Of a stretch of DNA of 64,000 nucleotides, positions 55,299 through 64,000 are shown one piece after another. Source of the stretch: Acinetobacter sp. ANC 4805 (GTDB lineage: Bacteria > Pseudomonadota > Gammaproteobacteria > Pseudomonadales > Moraxellaceae); contig NZ_JAKZGD010000006.1 of the NCBI RefSeq assembly GCF_022549495.1, positions 124,001 through 188,000 of the forward strand. Direction: 5' to 3'. Position 1 is the stretch's first letter. Each line of letters opens with the position of its first letter. Position numbers and translations under genes: made by a program. The notes under the pieces are model-generated. The model ran no database searches. It was given only the letters and a program-made list of their open reading frames with translations, and had not been told where the DNA came from.

Positions 55299-57707
55299 AT
55301 GAAGTGTGAACGTGGTATTGGTTTTCTAGCACTAATTTTTTCAATTTTAGTGATTGGGGTTTTTATTGCCTTTAGTATCTATCTGATCCGTTTAGATAAT
55401 ATTATTCGTAATAAATTTGAGGGTCAGCGTTGGGATATTCCTGCCAAGGTATTTGCTCGTCCATTAGAAATCTATGCAAATGCACCAATTACCCAAGATA
55501 ATTTTATTCAAGAACTAAAACTATTGGGTTATAAAAATACAACAAACTATGAAAAGTCAGGAAGCTACATCGTTCAAGGTAACCAAATGTATGTACATAC
55601 ACGTGGTTTTGACTACGGCGATAGTAATGAGCCTGAACAAGTACTTGAACTCGCTTTTGTCGAGGGTCAAGTGGGTGAAATACGTTCAACCAAACCGTCT
55701 AGCACAGGGATTGCACGTTTAGAACCCTTATTAATTGGTGGTATCTATCCACAGCATAATGAAGACCGTGTACTCATTAAACTGAATAAAGTACCGAAAA
55801 CACTAATTGAAGCACTTATTTCTACCGAAGATCGTAACTTTTACCGCCACCACGGTATTTCAATTCGTGGTACAGCGCGCGCTTTGGTCAGTAACGCGAC
55901 AGGCGGTCGCCGCCAAGGCGGTTCAACATTAACGCAACAGTTGGTTAAAAACTTCTATCTCTCACCAGAAAAAACGCTTAAACGTAAAGTCAATGAAGCA
56001 CTTATGGCTTTATTAATTGAATTGCATTACAGCAAAGATGAAATTTTAGAAGCCTACTTAAATGAAGTAAACTTGGGTCAAAATGGCAGTTACTCGATTA
56101 ATGGCTATGGTCTCGCTTCACAATTTTATTTTGGCTTGCCTTTAAGTGAATTGAATATTTCGCAACAAGCATTTTTAGTTGGTTTAGTGCAAGGTCCATC
56201 GTTATATAACCCTTGGCGTAACCCTGAAGCTGCAAAAAAACGCCGCGATGTCGTATTAAATAATATGATGGTGATGGGCTATTTAAGCGAAGCGGAATAC
56301 CAAGATGAGATTGCACGTCCTTTAAATATTATCAGTAAACCAACTTTAGGGCCTGCGAAGTTCCCTGATTTCCTTGATGTCGTACGCCGTCAATTACGCA
56401 CAGAATATCAAGAAAGTGATATTACCAATCAAGGTTTAAAAATCTTTACGACACTTGACCCGATTGCACAAACTCAAGTTCAAAATGCTTTTAAAGATTC
56501 TGTTGAACGTTTGGCAAAAGCAAATCCAGCGCGCCTGAAAAATTTACAAGGTGCTGTACTGGTTGCCCACCCTGAAAATGGCGAGCTTGTTGCTGCTGTG
56601 GGTTCAACCCAAGACTTTACAGGTTTCAACCGTGCTTTAGATGCTAAACGCCAAGTAGGTTCATTATTGAAACCTATCATTTATTTAAATGCAATTGAGT
56701 CTGGGCGTTATACTTGGGCAAGCCCGATTGAAGATAGTGCGGTGAATATTCCTGTTGAGGGTGATAAAAGCTGGACACCAAAAAATTATAGTGGTGGCGA
56801 ACACGGTGTTGTTCCAATGCAACAAGCCTTGGCAAACTCATACAACCTTTCCGCTGTTCGTCTAGGCAATGAGTTTGGTTTATCTGCATTTACTAATAAA
56901 TTAAAACAATTTGGCGTCAGTTCCAGTATTCCTGCTTATCCATCTATTTATTTGGGTGCAGTGAATATGTCCCCAATGGAAGTGCTTGGCATATATGGTA
57001 ACTTTGCAACAGGTGGTTTCAAGTATCCTCCTCGTTCTATTCGTACTGTCGTTGATGCACAAGGACATTTACTCGAACGTTACAGTTTAAACGTTCAACA
57101 AACCATTGACCCTGCTGCTGCCTATATTTTGAATTATGGTCTACAGCAAGTTATGCGTTCTGGTACAGGTCGATCGGCTTATAGCAGCTTGCCTGAAACT
57201 TTGAATTTAGCAGGTAAATCAGGCACAACCAACGATACACGTGACTCATGGTTTGCTGGTTACTCAGGCAATCATGTGGCTGTTGTGTGGTTAGGTCTCG
57301 ATGACAACAAAGTGACTGGGCTAACAGGTTCTTCGGGTGCATTACCTGTATGGACCAATGTTATGAAACAACTACGCCAACAACCTGTTAATCTGCGTCA
57401 AACAGACAATGTGGAATGGCAATGGATTGACAGTGCAACTGGTGATCTATCTGCTCAAGGTTGTGATGGCGCGATGTACATCCCTCTACTTCGACAAACT
57501 GTACCTCGTCGTGTGACAACATGTGGTCAATCACATTATGGGGTTGAGCCTACCAATATCCCATCAGCGGAAGATATGCCAAACGACAGCAACAATGATG
57601 GTAACACCAATTATATTAGAGAAAGTGAAAACCAAATGGATGCAGATTTATCTAATCATAACCCAACACGCGTAATTTCCAGCGGTAGTTATAGCGGTGA
57701 AAATTAA
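55299..57707 (+). CDS. mrcB: Penicillin-binding protein 1B
   Basis: Bifunctional peptidoglycan synthase of 802 residues. N-terminal membrane anchor 12-32; UB2H domain about 60-150; glycosyltransferase GT51 with EDRNFYRHHG (177-186) and GGSTLTQQLVKN (207-218); transpeptidase SxxK SLLK (455-458), SYN-type motif near 513, and KSGTTND about 643. It builds and crosslinks the wall. The following gene encodes an LpoP-like lipoprotein, its outer-membrane activator. Confidence 0.96.
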   Translation: MKCERGIGFLALIFSILVIGVFIAFSIYLIRLDNIIRNKFEGQRWDIPAKVFARPLEIYANAPITQDNFIQELKLLGYKNTTNYEKSGSYIVQGNQMYVHTRGFDYGDSNEPEQVLELAFVEGQVGEIRSTKPSSTGIARLEPLLIGGIYPQHNEDRVLIKLNKVPKTLIEALISTEDRNFYRHHGISIRGTARALVSNATGGRRQGGSTLTQQLVKNFYLSPEKTLKRKVNEALMALLIELHYSKDEILEAYLNEVNLGQNGSYSINGYGLASQFYFGLPLSELNISQQAFLVGLVQGPSLYNPWRNPEAAKKRRDVVLNNMMVMGYLSEAEYQDEIARPLNIISKPTLGPAKFPDFLDVVRRQLRTEYQESDITNQGLKIFTTLDPIAQTQVQNAFKDSVERLAKANPARLKNLQGAVLVAHPENGELVAAVGSTQDFTGFNRALDAKRQVGSLLKPIIYLNAIESGRYTWASPIEDSAVNIPVEGDKSWTPKNYSGGEHGVVPMQQALANSYNLSAVRLGNEFGLSAFTNKLKQFGVSSSIPAYPSIYLGAVNMSPMEVLGIYGNFATGGFKYPPRSIRTVVDAQGHLLERYSLNVQQTIDPAAAYILNYGLQQVMRSGTGRSAYSSLPETLNLAGKSGTTNDTRDSWFAGYSGNHVAVVWLGLDDNKVTGLTGSSGALPVWTNVMKQLRQQPVNLRQTDNVEWQWIDSATGDLSAQGCDGAMYIPLLRQTVPRRVTTCGQSHYGVEPTNIPSAEDMPNDSNNDGNTNYIRESENQMDADLSNHNPTRVISSGSYSGEN

Positions 57708-57726
57708 GTTACAAGGATGATTGGAC

Positions 57727-58299
57727 ATGATTAAGAAAGTAACGATGGTAGTTGGGGTATTGCTGCTCGTAGGTTGTACTTCTGCTCCTCCGCCAAAAAA
57801 TAAAAAAGTGGTCATCAAATTAGGTGAGCCACCAACTACGACGAACACGCAGAAAAAGAAAACTGCACCACCAGCGTCGAATGTAAAAATTACGCCATAT
57901 GAGCAAAAGGAAATAAAGCGACAAAATGTACCAGTAGTTGTACCTGAACAGAAAGTTCAGCAAAAGTTCAATGATGGCAGCCAACTTCCTGCTTTTCGAA
58001 CATTGATGCAAAAAACCCAAGTAGCTTATAAACAGCAGCAACTTGCTGAAGCAGAACGTTATGCGCTTCAAGCACAACGTATTGCTCCACAAGCCACAGA
58101 AACTTACTTGTATTTAGCATTAATTGCAGACCAACGTAAGCAATATGCAAATGCGGAAGCGTTAGCACGCCGTGGTTTAAGCTATGCACAAAGCAACTCG
58201 ATGAAAAAACAGCTTTGGTTAATTGTAATGCGTGCAAGCGAAGCTCGTAATCATCCAGTAAAAGCCCAAGAAGCTAAAAAAGCCATTCAGGCACTGTAA
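57727..58299 (+). CDS. lpoP: LpoP-type TPR lipoprotein, probable PBP1b activator
   Basis: 190-residue lipoprotein: signal with lipobox LLVGC (cysteine about 17), a proline/lysine linker, then a TPR-like helical domain (AYKQQQLAEAERYALQAQRIAPQATETYLYLALIADQRKQ). In P. aeruginosa and A. baumannii, LpoP lies next to ponB and stimulates PBP1b. Start ATG at 57727 has AAGGA nine bases ahead, 19 bases after mrcB. Assigned from architecture and position. Confidence 0.82.
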   Translation: MIKKVTMVVGVLLLVGCTSAPPPKNKKVVIKLGEPPTTTNTQKKKTAPPASNVKITPYEQKEIKRQNVPVVVPEQKVQQKFNDGSQLPAFRTLMQKTQVAYKQQQLAEAERYALQAQRIAPQATETYLYLALIADQRKQYANAEALARRGLSYAQSNSMKKQLWLIVMRASEARNHPVKAQEAKKAIQAL

Positions 58300-58306
58300 A
58301 ACTAAA

Positions 58307-59218
58307 TCAATCAATTGAACTAAATTGACGGATTCCTGCAAGCCCATAAGCATGATGTTTTTGGGCTTGTTCTAAATTTTCAGGTGCAACACCACCTAAA
58401 GCAAAGACTGGAATATCACTATGCTTTGCTAACTCAGCAAAATCATCCCATCCTAAAACTTTTGCATTAGGATGCGTTTCAGTCGCATTGACAGGGCTTA
58501 AAAATACCGCATCACAGCCAATATGATGTGCATGTTGTAGTGAAACTGCATCATGGCATGCTGCAATAAAACGTTTCCCGATGACTAACTCACCTTTGTT
58601 CAACCCCATCAATTGGGACTGTTTAAGATGAATCGTATCAATTTTGGCTTGTAATGCTGTATTCAGCTCTCGCCAAAGATCAATATTGAGTATCAATTTT
58701 TGTCGCTGAGCATCATTTAAAGTGCTCAACTGCTGTTCAATTTTTTCGATTTCACCTGTTTGCACACGCCAATACAATTGGGCATTACTTTGAGGTAAAG
58801 CATCAATTTGATCATTAATCTTGATCAAATGAGACCAGATTAAACGTTGCAAAATCACAGCATTCGCCTTAGGAAAATTTAAGCTAGCGAGTTGATCACG
58901 ATGATACCAAGCCCAAGGTTGGTGAATTTGATTAAGCAATTCATCAGGCACATAGGCATGAAATAAATGTAAATTGACAATGATGTCATCATATTCATGC
59001 TGAATCATGTCAAACATGTGCCAATCTTTTAGACCAATACCAACTTCTTCATAAATTTCTCTACGGCAGGCTTGTTCAGGTGTTTCACCCTGCTCAACTT
59101 TCCCCCCTGGAAATTCATGTTTATTGCCTTGATGTTGATTTGCTTGTCGCCACCCCACCAATACTTTGGACTTATGTAATAAAATTGCGATTGCAACATC
59201 AACTATAGCTTTTGCCAT
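58307..59218 (-). CDS. Nudix hydrolase (MutT-like) fused to ThiE-like domain
   Basis: 303 residues. First half: Nudix box GGKVEQGETPEQACRREIYEEVGI with FPGG before it, as in 8-oxo-dGTPase MutT. Second half (about 190-303): a TIM-barrel thiamine phosphate synthase-like domain with FIAACHDAV, DAVFLSPV and PVFALGGVAPENL, missing some ThiE residues. Such MutT-ThiE fusions are widespread in gammaproteobacteria. No partner genes adjoin it. Confidence 0.88.
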   Translation of the reverse strand: MAKAIVDVAIAILLHKSKVLVGWRQANQHQGNKHEFPGGKVEQGETPEQACRREIYEEVGIGLKDWHMFDMIQHEYDDIIVNLHLFHAYVPDELLNQIHQPWAWYHRDQLASLNFPKANAVILQRLIWSHLIKINDQIDALPQSNAQLYWRVQTGEIEKIEQQLSTLNDAQRQKLILNIDLWRELNTALQAKIDTIHLKQSQLMGLNKGELVIGKRFIAACHDAVSLQHAHHIGCDAVFLSPVNATETHPNAKVLGWDDFAELAKHSDIPVFALGGVAPENLEQAQKHHAYGLAGIRQFSSID

Positions 59219-59344
59219 AACAGTCTAAAATCCCACATCTTTTCATAACAATTCTAAGTAATTTGCAAACTAATTCACATGACAAAAAACAAAATTAATA
59301 AATGATTTTGTAAATTCTTAAAATTTACGTTGACAGGTCTATTC

Positions 59345-59363
59345 GATAATGATTATCATTTAA
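59345..59363 (+). promoter_or_regulatory. Fur box upstream of hemP
   Basis: GATAATGATTATCATTTAA agrees with the Fur consensus in nearly all positions and is almost palindromic. It ends 32 bases before the hemP ATG, which suggests repression by Fur-Fe. Confidence 0.88.
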
Positions 59364-59395
59364 AACATTAAAAAACACACCACGGAGCATAACAA

Positions 59396-59566
59396 ATGAA
59401 CGCACCATTTAACTTATTTACTCGTAGTACAGACGCAGCTCAATCGTTACCAATGCTGCATTCCAACAACCTTTTTGCTTTAGGTCGTGAAATCCGCATT
59501 ATGCATGCTGGCGAAGAATATCGCCTACGCCTAACTCGTAATAATCGCCTGATTTTAACGAAGTAA
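59396..59566 (+). CDS. hemP: Hemin uptake protein HemP
   Basis: 56 residues, too short for usual length cut-offs. The C-terminal pattern LFALGREIRIMHAGEEYRLR followed by LTRNNRLILTK matches HemP family proteins. GGAG lies eight bases before the ATG, and a terminator follows 36 bases after the stop. With the Fur box this is a monocistronic iron-regulated gene. In several proteobacteria HemP/HmuP promotes haem-transport gene expression. Confidence 0.88.
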   Translation: MNAPFNLFTRSTDAAQSLPMLHSNNLFALGREIRIMHAGEEYRLRLTRNNRLILTK

Positions 59567-59601
59567 TATAATAACAACCGCATAATAATAAACGTGGGAA
59601 T

Positions 59602-59632
59602 AGCAGTATGTCAGCGCATACTGCTTTTTTTA
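59602..59632 (+). terminator. Terminator after hemP
   Basis: AGCAGTATG / CATACTGCT perfect nine-base stem with a six-base loop, then TTTTTTT. Confidence 0.9.
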
Positions 59633-59642
59633 TTTTCTCAAA

Positions 59643-60977
59643 TTAAGTCAATGCCAGTCGAATCCTCACACTTAGACCACCATGCTGAGATTGTAAAAAC
59701 GTGATTTTCCCATGATGCAATTCGATGATTTTTGTACAAATTGACAACCCTAAACCTGAACCTTGTGTCTTTGTACCTAAAGCACGATAAAAACGTTCAC
59801 CCAGCCGTTCAAACACTGCTTCATTTAACCCACGCCCTTCATTTTCAATGATAAGCTCCAAGTCCTGTTGCTGCCTTAGGATGATATAGACATGTCCATG
59901 TTCTGGCGTATATCGAATCGCATTGTCCATAATATTGCGGATACAGGTAAAGATTAACTGTTGATTGGCAATAATCGTGTGATTTTCATCTGTCATAGAC
60001 TGTAGATGGAATTGAATCGACTTTTGATTTGCAAATAAATGCAAAGCCTGTACAGCTTCATCAAGCACAACATGCAAATTAACCTGTGTTTTGGGTAAAT
60101 TTTCAGCATGCTCTGGGTCTAAACGTGCCAATAAAAGTAAGTTTTCTAGTATCTGAATCCCTCGACTCACATCATGCTGCATTTGCGTAAAATCTACTGC
60201 ATGCTCAGGATATTTACGCTGTAAAAGCTGTAAGCGCATTTGAATCGCAGACAAAGGAGAACGTAGCTCATGTGAAGCATCAGCAGTAAAGCGTTGCTCC
60301 GCTTGTAAAGATTGATCTAAACGATGTAATAAATGATTGAGCTGCCCTAGCATCGGTTGTAACTCTTTCAGTTCAACCTCACTCGATTGAATGGGGCTCA
60401 GATCATCTGCACTTTTTGCTGATATTTCTGCTGCTAATTGGTGAATTACTTTAAATTGACGCTTAATCAAGAAATGTACAATGATCCATTGTAATAGCCA
60501 AACCATTAATAGGATAAATAAATAGCTCAGAAAACTATGCATTAACTCATCAAATCGCTCATCAAATGGTTGCAATAGCATGACTTGCAATTGTGAATCT
60601 GCCTCATCGGTTGTATAACTTCGCCATAATCTATGATCCTGCCAAATCAAGCCATAATAATCAGTAGTTTTAAAGATGAGCTTGTAATACGATTGATCAA
60701 GCTGAAAATTTTCTGACTGCGTTAATATCTGTTGTTGGTTACTTAAACGGTATCGAATATCAAATTGATCACTTAATTCATCTATTTGGTGCCCAGATGT
60801 TTTGCTTAAGTCAGCGATCAGCAACATATCAGAAATCTCATCCATGATTTCATCTTGTACTTGCATGGTTTGATATATTGAAATCAGCACGAATAAAAGT
60901 AATGCAATACAACCTGCAACGATTGAACTCAGCAACGAGGTCTTTACCAATTTGGTCTGTAATGACACGACTTTCAT
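59643..60977 (-). CDS. Sensor histidine kinase, QseC-like
   Basis: 444 residues. Membrane helices about 12-36 and 147-171 enclose a periplasmic sensor domain. HisKA has SHELRSPLSAIQMRL with phosphorylated His about 236; HATPase_c has N-box IMDNAIRYTPE, and G-boxes ENEGRGL and GSGLGLSI. It pairs with the OmpR-type regulator five bases upstream. Gene order ygiW-regulator-kinase matches qseBC loci; stimulus is unknown. Confidence 0.88.
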   Translation of the reverse strand: MKVVSLQTKLVKTSLLSSIVAGCIALLLFVLISIYQTMQVQDEIMDEISDMLLIADLSKTSGHQIDELSDQFDIRYRLSNQQQILTQSENFQLDQSYYKLIFKTTDYYGLIWQDHRLWRSYTTDEADSQLQVMLLQPFDERFDELMHSFLSYLFILLMVWLLQWIIVHFLIKRQFKVIHQLAAEISAKSADDLSPIQSSEVELKELQPMLGQLNHLLHRLDQSLQAEQRFTADASHELRSPLSAIQMRLQLLQRKYPEHAVDFTQMQHDVSRGIQILENLLLLARLDPEHAENLPKTQVNLHVVLDEAVQALHLFANQKSIQFHLQSMTDENHTIIANQQLIFTCIRNIMDNAIRYTPEHGHVYIILRQQQDLELIIENEGRGLNEAVFERLGERFYRALGTKTQGSGLGLSICTKIIELHHGKITFLQSQHGGLSVRIRLALT

Positions 60978-60981
60978 GCTG

Positions 60982-61641
60982 TTATTCCTGATGCATTCGA
61001 TAACCTAAACCACGAATCGTTTTGATGTATTGTCCACCAATTTTTTTGCGAATTTGATAGATAAAAACTTCAATCGCATTGCTTTCAATTTCCTCGCCCC
61101 ATGCATACAGCGACTCTTCAAGTTGCTCTCTTGTCAAAACATGATCGGGCTTTTGCATCAGTTTATGTAAAATCTGAAACTCTTTGGCAGTGAGGTTGAT
61201 CAACTGCCCTGCTTTGGTCAGGGTTTTCGCTTGTGGATCGAGTTGTAAATCTGAAAAACTCAAATACTGCCCAGCTTGTGCTTGATGCTGACGTAACTGT
61301 GAACGAACTCGTGCCGATAATTCTTCTAAGTTAAATGGCTTCACCAAATAATCATTTGCACCTAAGTCCAAACCTTCAACTCGGTCATAGATATGATCTT
61401 TAGCCGTAATAAAAATGACGGGAGTTTGGGTATTCTGACGACGAACTATTTTAAGGATTTCATCACCAGAGGCATGGGGTAAACCACGATCTAACAAGAT
61501 ACAATCATACTGGTGCTGTTCTACTGCTAAAATCGCATGATCGCCACGCTCAACCCAATCAACACTATAACCATCCATTTCTAGCCAGTCTTTAAGACTT
61601 TCTGCCTGAGAAACATCATCTTCCGCCAATAATATCCGCAT
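60982..61641 (-). CDS. OmpR-family response regulator, QseB-like
   Basis: 219 residues. Receiver domain with acidic pocket AEDD, phosphoacceptor Asp51 (CILLDRGLP) and Lys in VKPF; C-terminal winged helix with TAKEFQILHKLM and the closing IKTIRGLGYRM. Five bases separate it from the kinase gene. Confidence 0.9.
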   Translation of the reverse strand: MRILLAEDDVSQAESLKDWLEMDGYSVDWVERGDHAILAVEQHQYDCILLDRGLPHASGDEILKIVRRQNTQTPVIFITAKDHIYDRVEGLDLGANDYLVKPFNLEELSARVRSQLRQHQAQAGQYLSFSDLQLDPQAKTLTKAGQLINLTAKEFQILHKLMQKPDHVLTREQLEESLYAWGEEIESNAIEVFIYQIRKKIGGQYIKTIRGLGYRMHQE

Positions 61642-61694
61642 AAAATAATCCTCTCATTTGAGCATTCAAATTTACCTTTAAATACCCTACACGT

Positions 61695-61723
61695 AAAAAA
61701 CCACATGTTGTTCATGTGGTTTT
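61695..61723 (-). terminator. Terminator between ygiW and the response regulator
   Basis: AAAACCACATG / CATGTGGTTTT hairpin with a five-base loop and T-tracts on both strands, 16 bases after the ygiW stop. It may attenuate transcription into the regulator genes. Confidence 0.75.
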
Positions 61724-61738
61724 GTAAAAAATTACGAC

Positions 61739-62101
61739 TTAGAACTGTACTTGATCGACATCAACTTCGACACGTTTGGTTGGTTTATAGTCAATATCAA
61801 TTTCACCGATAATCGTCACGGGTGTTTTCGCTGATACAGGTTTACCTTGCCATAAATCATCATCAATATCGACCGTGATCATGCCTGTTTGATCACTAAA
61901 CTGATATTTTTCATCACCAACTGCTTTTACGACATAGCCTTTAAGTTTAACGGGCGTATCATCTCTTAAAGTCAAAGCTTGTTTTACTGTCGTCATGGAC
62001 GGTGCTAAGGCTTGTTGATTTACTGCACCAGTATTAGCCACAGCAAAAGTGGTTGCACCAATCAAACTCGCAATTACTGCAACTTTAGAAAAAGTATTCA
62101 T
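61739..62101 (-). CDS. ygiW: YgiW/YdeI-family OB-fold periplasmic stress protein
   Basis: 120 residues. Signal peptide about 1-22, mature protein with BOF-type OB fold: KLKGYVVKAVGDEKYQFSDQTG, ITVDIDDDLWQGKPVSAKTPVTIIGEID, ending VEVDVDQVQF. YgiW relatives contribute to hydrogen peroxide, metal or acid tolerance and are encoded with qseBC. ATG at 62101 has GAGGG seven bases ahead; the ATG at 62107 lies only one base after it. Confidence 0.88.
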   Translation of the reverse strand: MNTFSKVAVIASLIGATTFAVANTGAVNQQALAPSMTTVKQALTLRDDTPVKLKGYVVKAVGDEKYQFSDQTGMITVDIDDDLWQGKPVSAKTPVTIIGEIDIDYKPTKRVEVDVDQVQF

Positions 62102-62176
62102 ATTCATGCCCTCATCATTATTTCGATATAGTCATTAAAACAAATGAAGATGAGGTGAATCTGAAGATCTATCATT

Positions 62177-63955
62177 TTAACTTAACGGCACTACACGGAG
62201 TACCTCTTCTAACGTCGTCGCACCTTCAATGACTTTACGCGCACCCGCAATACGCAATGGCTCAACACCTTCTTTCTTTGCTTGAGCCTTTAAATCATTT
62301 AACGTGCCATGCGCACTAATAATAGATTTTAACTCTAGGCTGACAGGCATAAATTCATAGATACCCACACGACCTTTATAGCCCGTATGACGGCATGCTT
62401 CGCATCCTACAGCCTTATACATCGTGGTTGGCATATCCATCATATAATCAAAAGTAAGATGTCCCCATTCTTGTTCGTTAATTGCTGTTTCTTGCTTACA
62501 AAGTGGACAAAGTCGACGCACCAACCGTTGTGCTAAAACACCTAAAATCGTCGCCGCAGTTAAAAATGGCTGTACCCCCAAATCATGTAATCGAGTAAGA
62601 CTCGAAGGTGCATCATTGGTATGTAAAGTCGAGAGAACCAAATGCCCCGTTAAAGCAGCCTGAATTGCCATATTTGCGGTGTCGTGATCACGAATCTCAC
62701 CCACCATAATAATGTCAGGGTCTTGACGCATCAGCGCGCGTACACCATCAGCAAAACCAAGTTCAATATTTGGATTGACCTGCATCTGGTTAAAGCTCGG
62801 CTCCAACATTTCAATCGGATCTTCAATGGTACAAACATTGACTTGTTCAGTTGCCAATTGCTTTAAAGACGAATATAACGTTGTGGTTTTACCTGAACCT
62901 GTTGGCCCCGTCACCAAAATAATACCGTGGCTATGCTGTGTCAGTTGCTGCCAACTTTGTAATAAATGCCCTTCAAATCCTAATTGCTGAAAACTACGCA
63001 CTAATACTTCAGGATCAAAAATACGCATGACCAACTTTTCACCAAAGGCGGTTGGCAGCGTAGAAAGACGTAATTCCGTTTCTTGACCTTTAGGTGTACG
63101 TGTTTTTAAACGTCCATCTTGAGGCTTGCGCTTTTCCGCAACATTCATACGACCTAAGATTTTAATACGGGAAATCACCGCCATAAGTGTATTGGCTGGC
63201 ATGTTATAAATGGTATGTAACACACCATCAATACGGAAACGAACCTTACCCTTATCTTTACGAGGCTCTAAATGAATATCACTTGCCCCTTGTTCAAAGG
63301 CAAATTGCAACACCCAATCCACCAGTTTCACAATATGCTGATCATTCGCATCAGGGTTTTGTGTATCACCTAATTGTAATAAGGCTTCAACGCCCTTATT
63401 TTCACGATCATATACACTCGCATTTTGCGATGAGCTTACTGCACGGCTGACTTGATAATATTCGACTAAATAGCGTTGTAATTGCTCAGGATTTAATAAA
63501 ACTCTTTCAATCTTTTTAGGTGCTAAACTACGTTCTAAGTTATTTTGCCACTCTGTGATAAATGGCTGATCCGTACCAATCAAAATACGGTCAACACTAA
63601 CTTCAACAGCCAATATACGGTTTCTGACCGCAAATTCCTGCGACATCACACTGGTCAATGCCGTCACATCTGCTTTTAAAGGGTCGATGACAAATAATGG
63701 GACTTCAGCTTTCTCAGCCAACCACTGGCATAAACGATTTACAGTTAAGGTCGAAGCAACATTCAATTGATCTTTTAAATTGAAATGACCGACCCACTGC
63801 AACGGATGCCATTTCAACTGATCTTTTTGACGATGTGTTGTTTGAATTAACAACTTATCTCTTTCTGTAATACGACCATCTTTTAATAATTGTTCTAAGC
63901 ACCAAGTTACATCAACCGTAAAAGAAAAGTTTGCAAATTTTGTCTGAGCTTGCAT
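62177..63955 (-). CDS. gspE: Type II secretion ATPase GspE
   Basis: 592 residues. An N-terminal GspE/PilB domain (about 1-200), then ATPase core with Walker A GPTGSGKTT (350-358), Asp box around CTIEDPIE, Walker B DPDIIMVGEIRD (about 412-423) and HTNDAPSSLTRL. A zinc finger CPLC (483-486) and CEAC (518-521) matches GspE/PilB proteins. It drives pseudopilus assembly. GspE is preferred over PilB because no pilC/pilD follows and pseudopilin genes are in the window, but PilB-like proteins are similar. Starts with ATG at 63955. Confidence 0.85.
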   Translation of the reverse strand: MQAQTKFANFSFTVDVTWCLEQLLKDGRITERDKLLIQTTHRQKDQLKWHPLQWVGHFNLKDQLNVASTLTVNRLCQWLAEKAEVPLFVIDPLKADVTALTSVMSQEFAVRNRILAVEVSVDRILIGTDQPFITEWQNNLERSLAPKKIERVLLNPEQLQRYLVEYYQVSRAVSSSQNASVYDRENKGVEALLQLGDTQNPDANDQHIVKLVDWVLQFAFEQGASDIHLEPRKDKGKVRFRIDGVLHTIYNMPANTLMAVISRIKILGRMNVAEKRKPQDGRLKTRTPKGQETELRLSTLPTAFGEKLVMRIFDPEVLVRSFQQLGFEGHLLQSWQQLTQHSHGIILVTGPTGSGKTTTLYSSLKQLATEQVNVCTIEDPIEMLEPSFNQMQVNPNIELGFADGVRALMRQDPDIIMVGEIRDHDTANMAIQAALTGHLVLSTLHTNDAPSSLTRLHDLGVQPFLTAATILGVLAQRLVRRLCPLCKQETAINEQEWGHLTFDYMMDMPTTMYKAVGCEACRHTGYKGRVGIYEFMPVSLELKSIISAHGTLNDLKAQAKKEGVEPLRIAGARKVIEGATTLEEVLRVVPLS

Positions 63956-64000
63956 AACCGTCAGTTCCCCCAATTCATTGCGAATTTATATTTCTTAGAT
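63956..64000. other. Right edge of window
   Basis: 45 bases upstream of gspE with no feature beyond the likely ribosome-site GGGG at about 63967-63970. Confidence 0.3.

Overview
The window looks like a contiguous chromosomal segment of an Acinetobacter species (Moraxellaceae, Gammaproteobacteria). It is AT-rich. Markers for this call are a one-polypeptide prephenate dehydrogenase/EPSP synthase fusion, an AmgK-MurU muramate recycling pair, a degenerate type IV pilus PilZ beside tatD and holB, scattered type II secretion genes, and a PBP1b gene followed by an LpoP-type lipoprotein. I cannot name the species from sequence alone.

Layout. 1-16 kb (all minus strand): start of an enoyl-CoA hydratase-like gene, ung, queD-like, the type II secretion pseudopilins gspH-I-J-K behind a TetR regulator, tatD-pilZ-holB-kdsB-lpxK-msbA-exbD-exbB (lipid A flippase, KDO and energy transduction), parA-parB-rsmG, and murU-amgK. 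16-20 kb (plus): lptD-surA, outer-membrane biogenesis. 20-21 kb: three tandem paralogous small genes of unknown function, one broken by an amber codon. 21-30 kb: fba, a DEAD-box helicase, a cold-shock gene, tusA-like, rpoH, thiS-thiG, then a minus-strand yaaA-led run ending in an HD hydrolase and an unknown protein. 30-35 kb is accessory in character: an IS3 OrfA relic, a DUF2238 membrane protein, a voltage-gated-type K+ channel, an outer-membrane beta-barrel, an OsmC relic and an unknown protein. 35-51 kb: tkt, metK, fxsA, small envelope proteins, two tandem cold-shock genes, initiator tRNA-Met, ruvC, tyrA-aroA, pheA, a Fur-boxed esterase, an acyl-CoA dehydrogenase and trpD2. 52-54 kb: a second accessory island with a 200-bp direct repeat, gene fragments and small membrane proteins. 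54-64 kb: nadK, mrcB-lpoP, a Nudix-ThiE fusion, Fur-boxed hemP (56 codons), a QseBC-like two-component system with ygiW, and gspE.

Most of the window is core metabolism and envelope assembly: lipid A export (msbA, lpxK, kdsB), LPS insertion (lptD, surA), peptidoglycan synthesis and recycling (mrcB, lpoP, murU, amgK) and secretion (gspH-K, gspE). I found no CRISPR array, prophage, complete insertion sequence, secondary-metabolite cluster or recognisable defence island. The least explained parts are the triplicated small-gene array at 19967-21030, the duplicated convergent-gene remnant at 52089-53801, and several orphan proteins.
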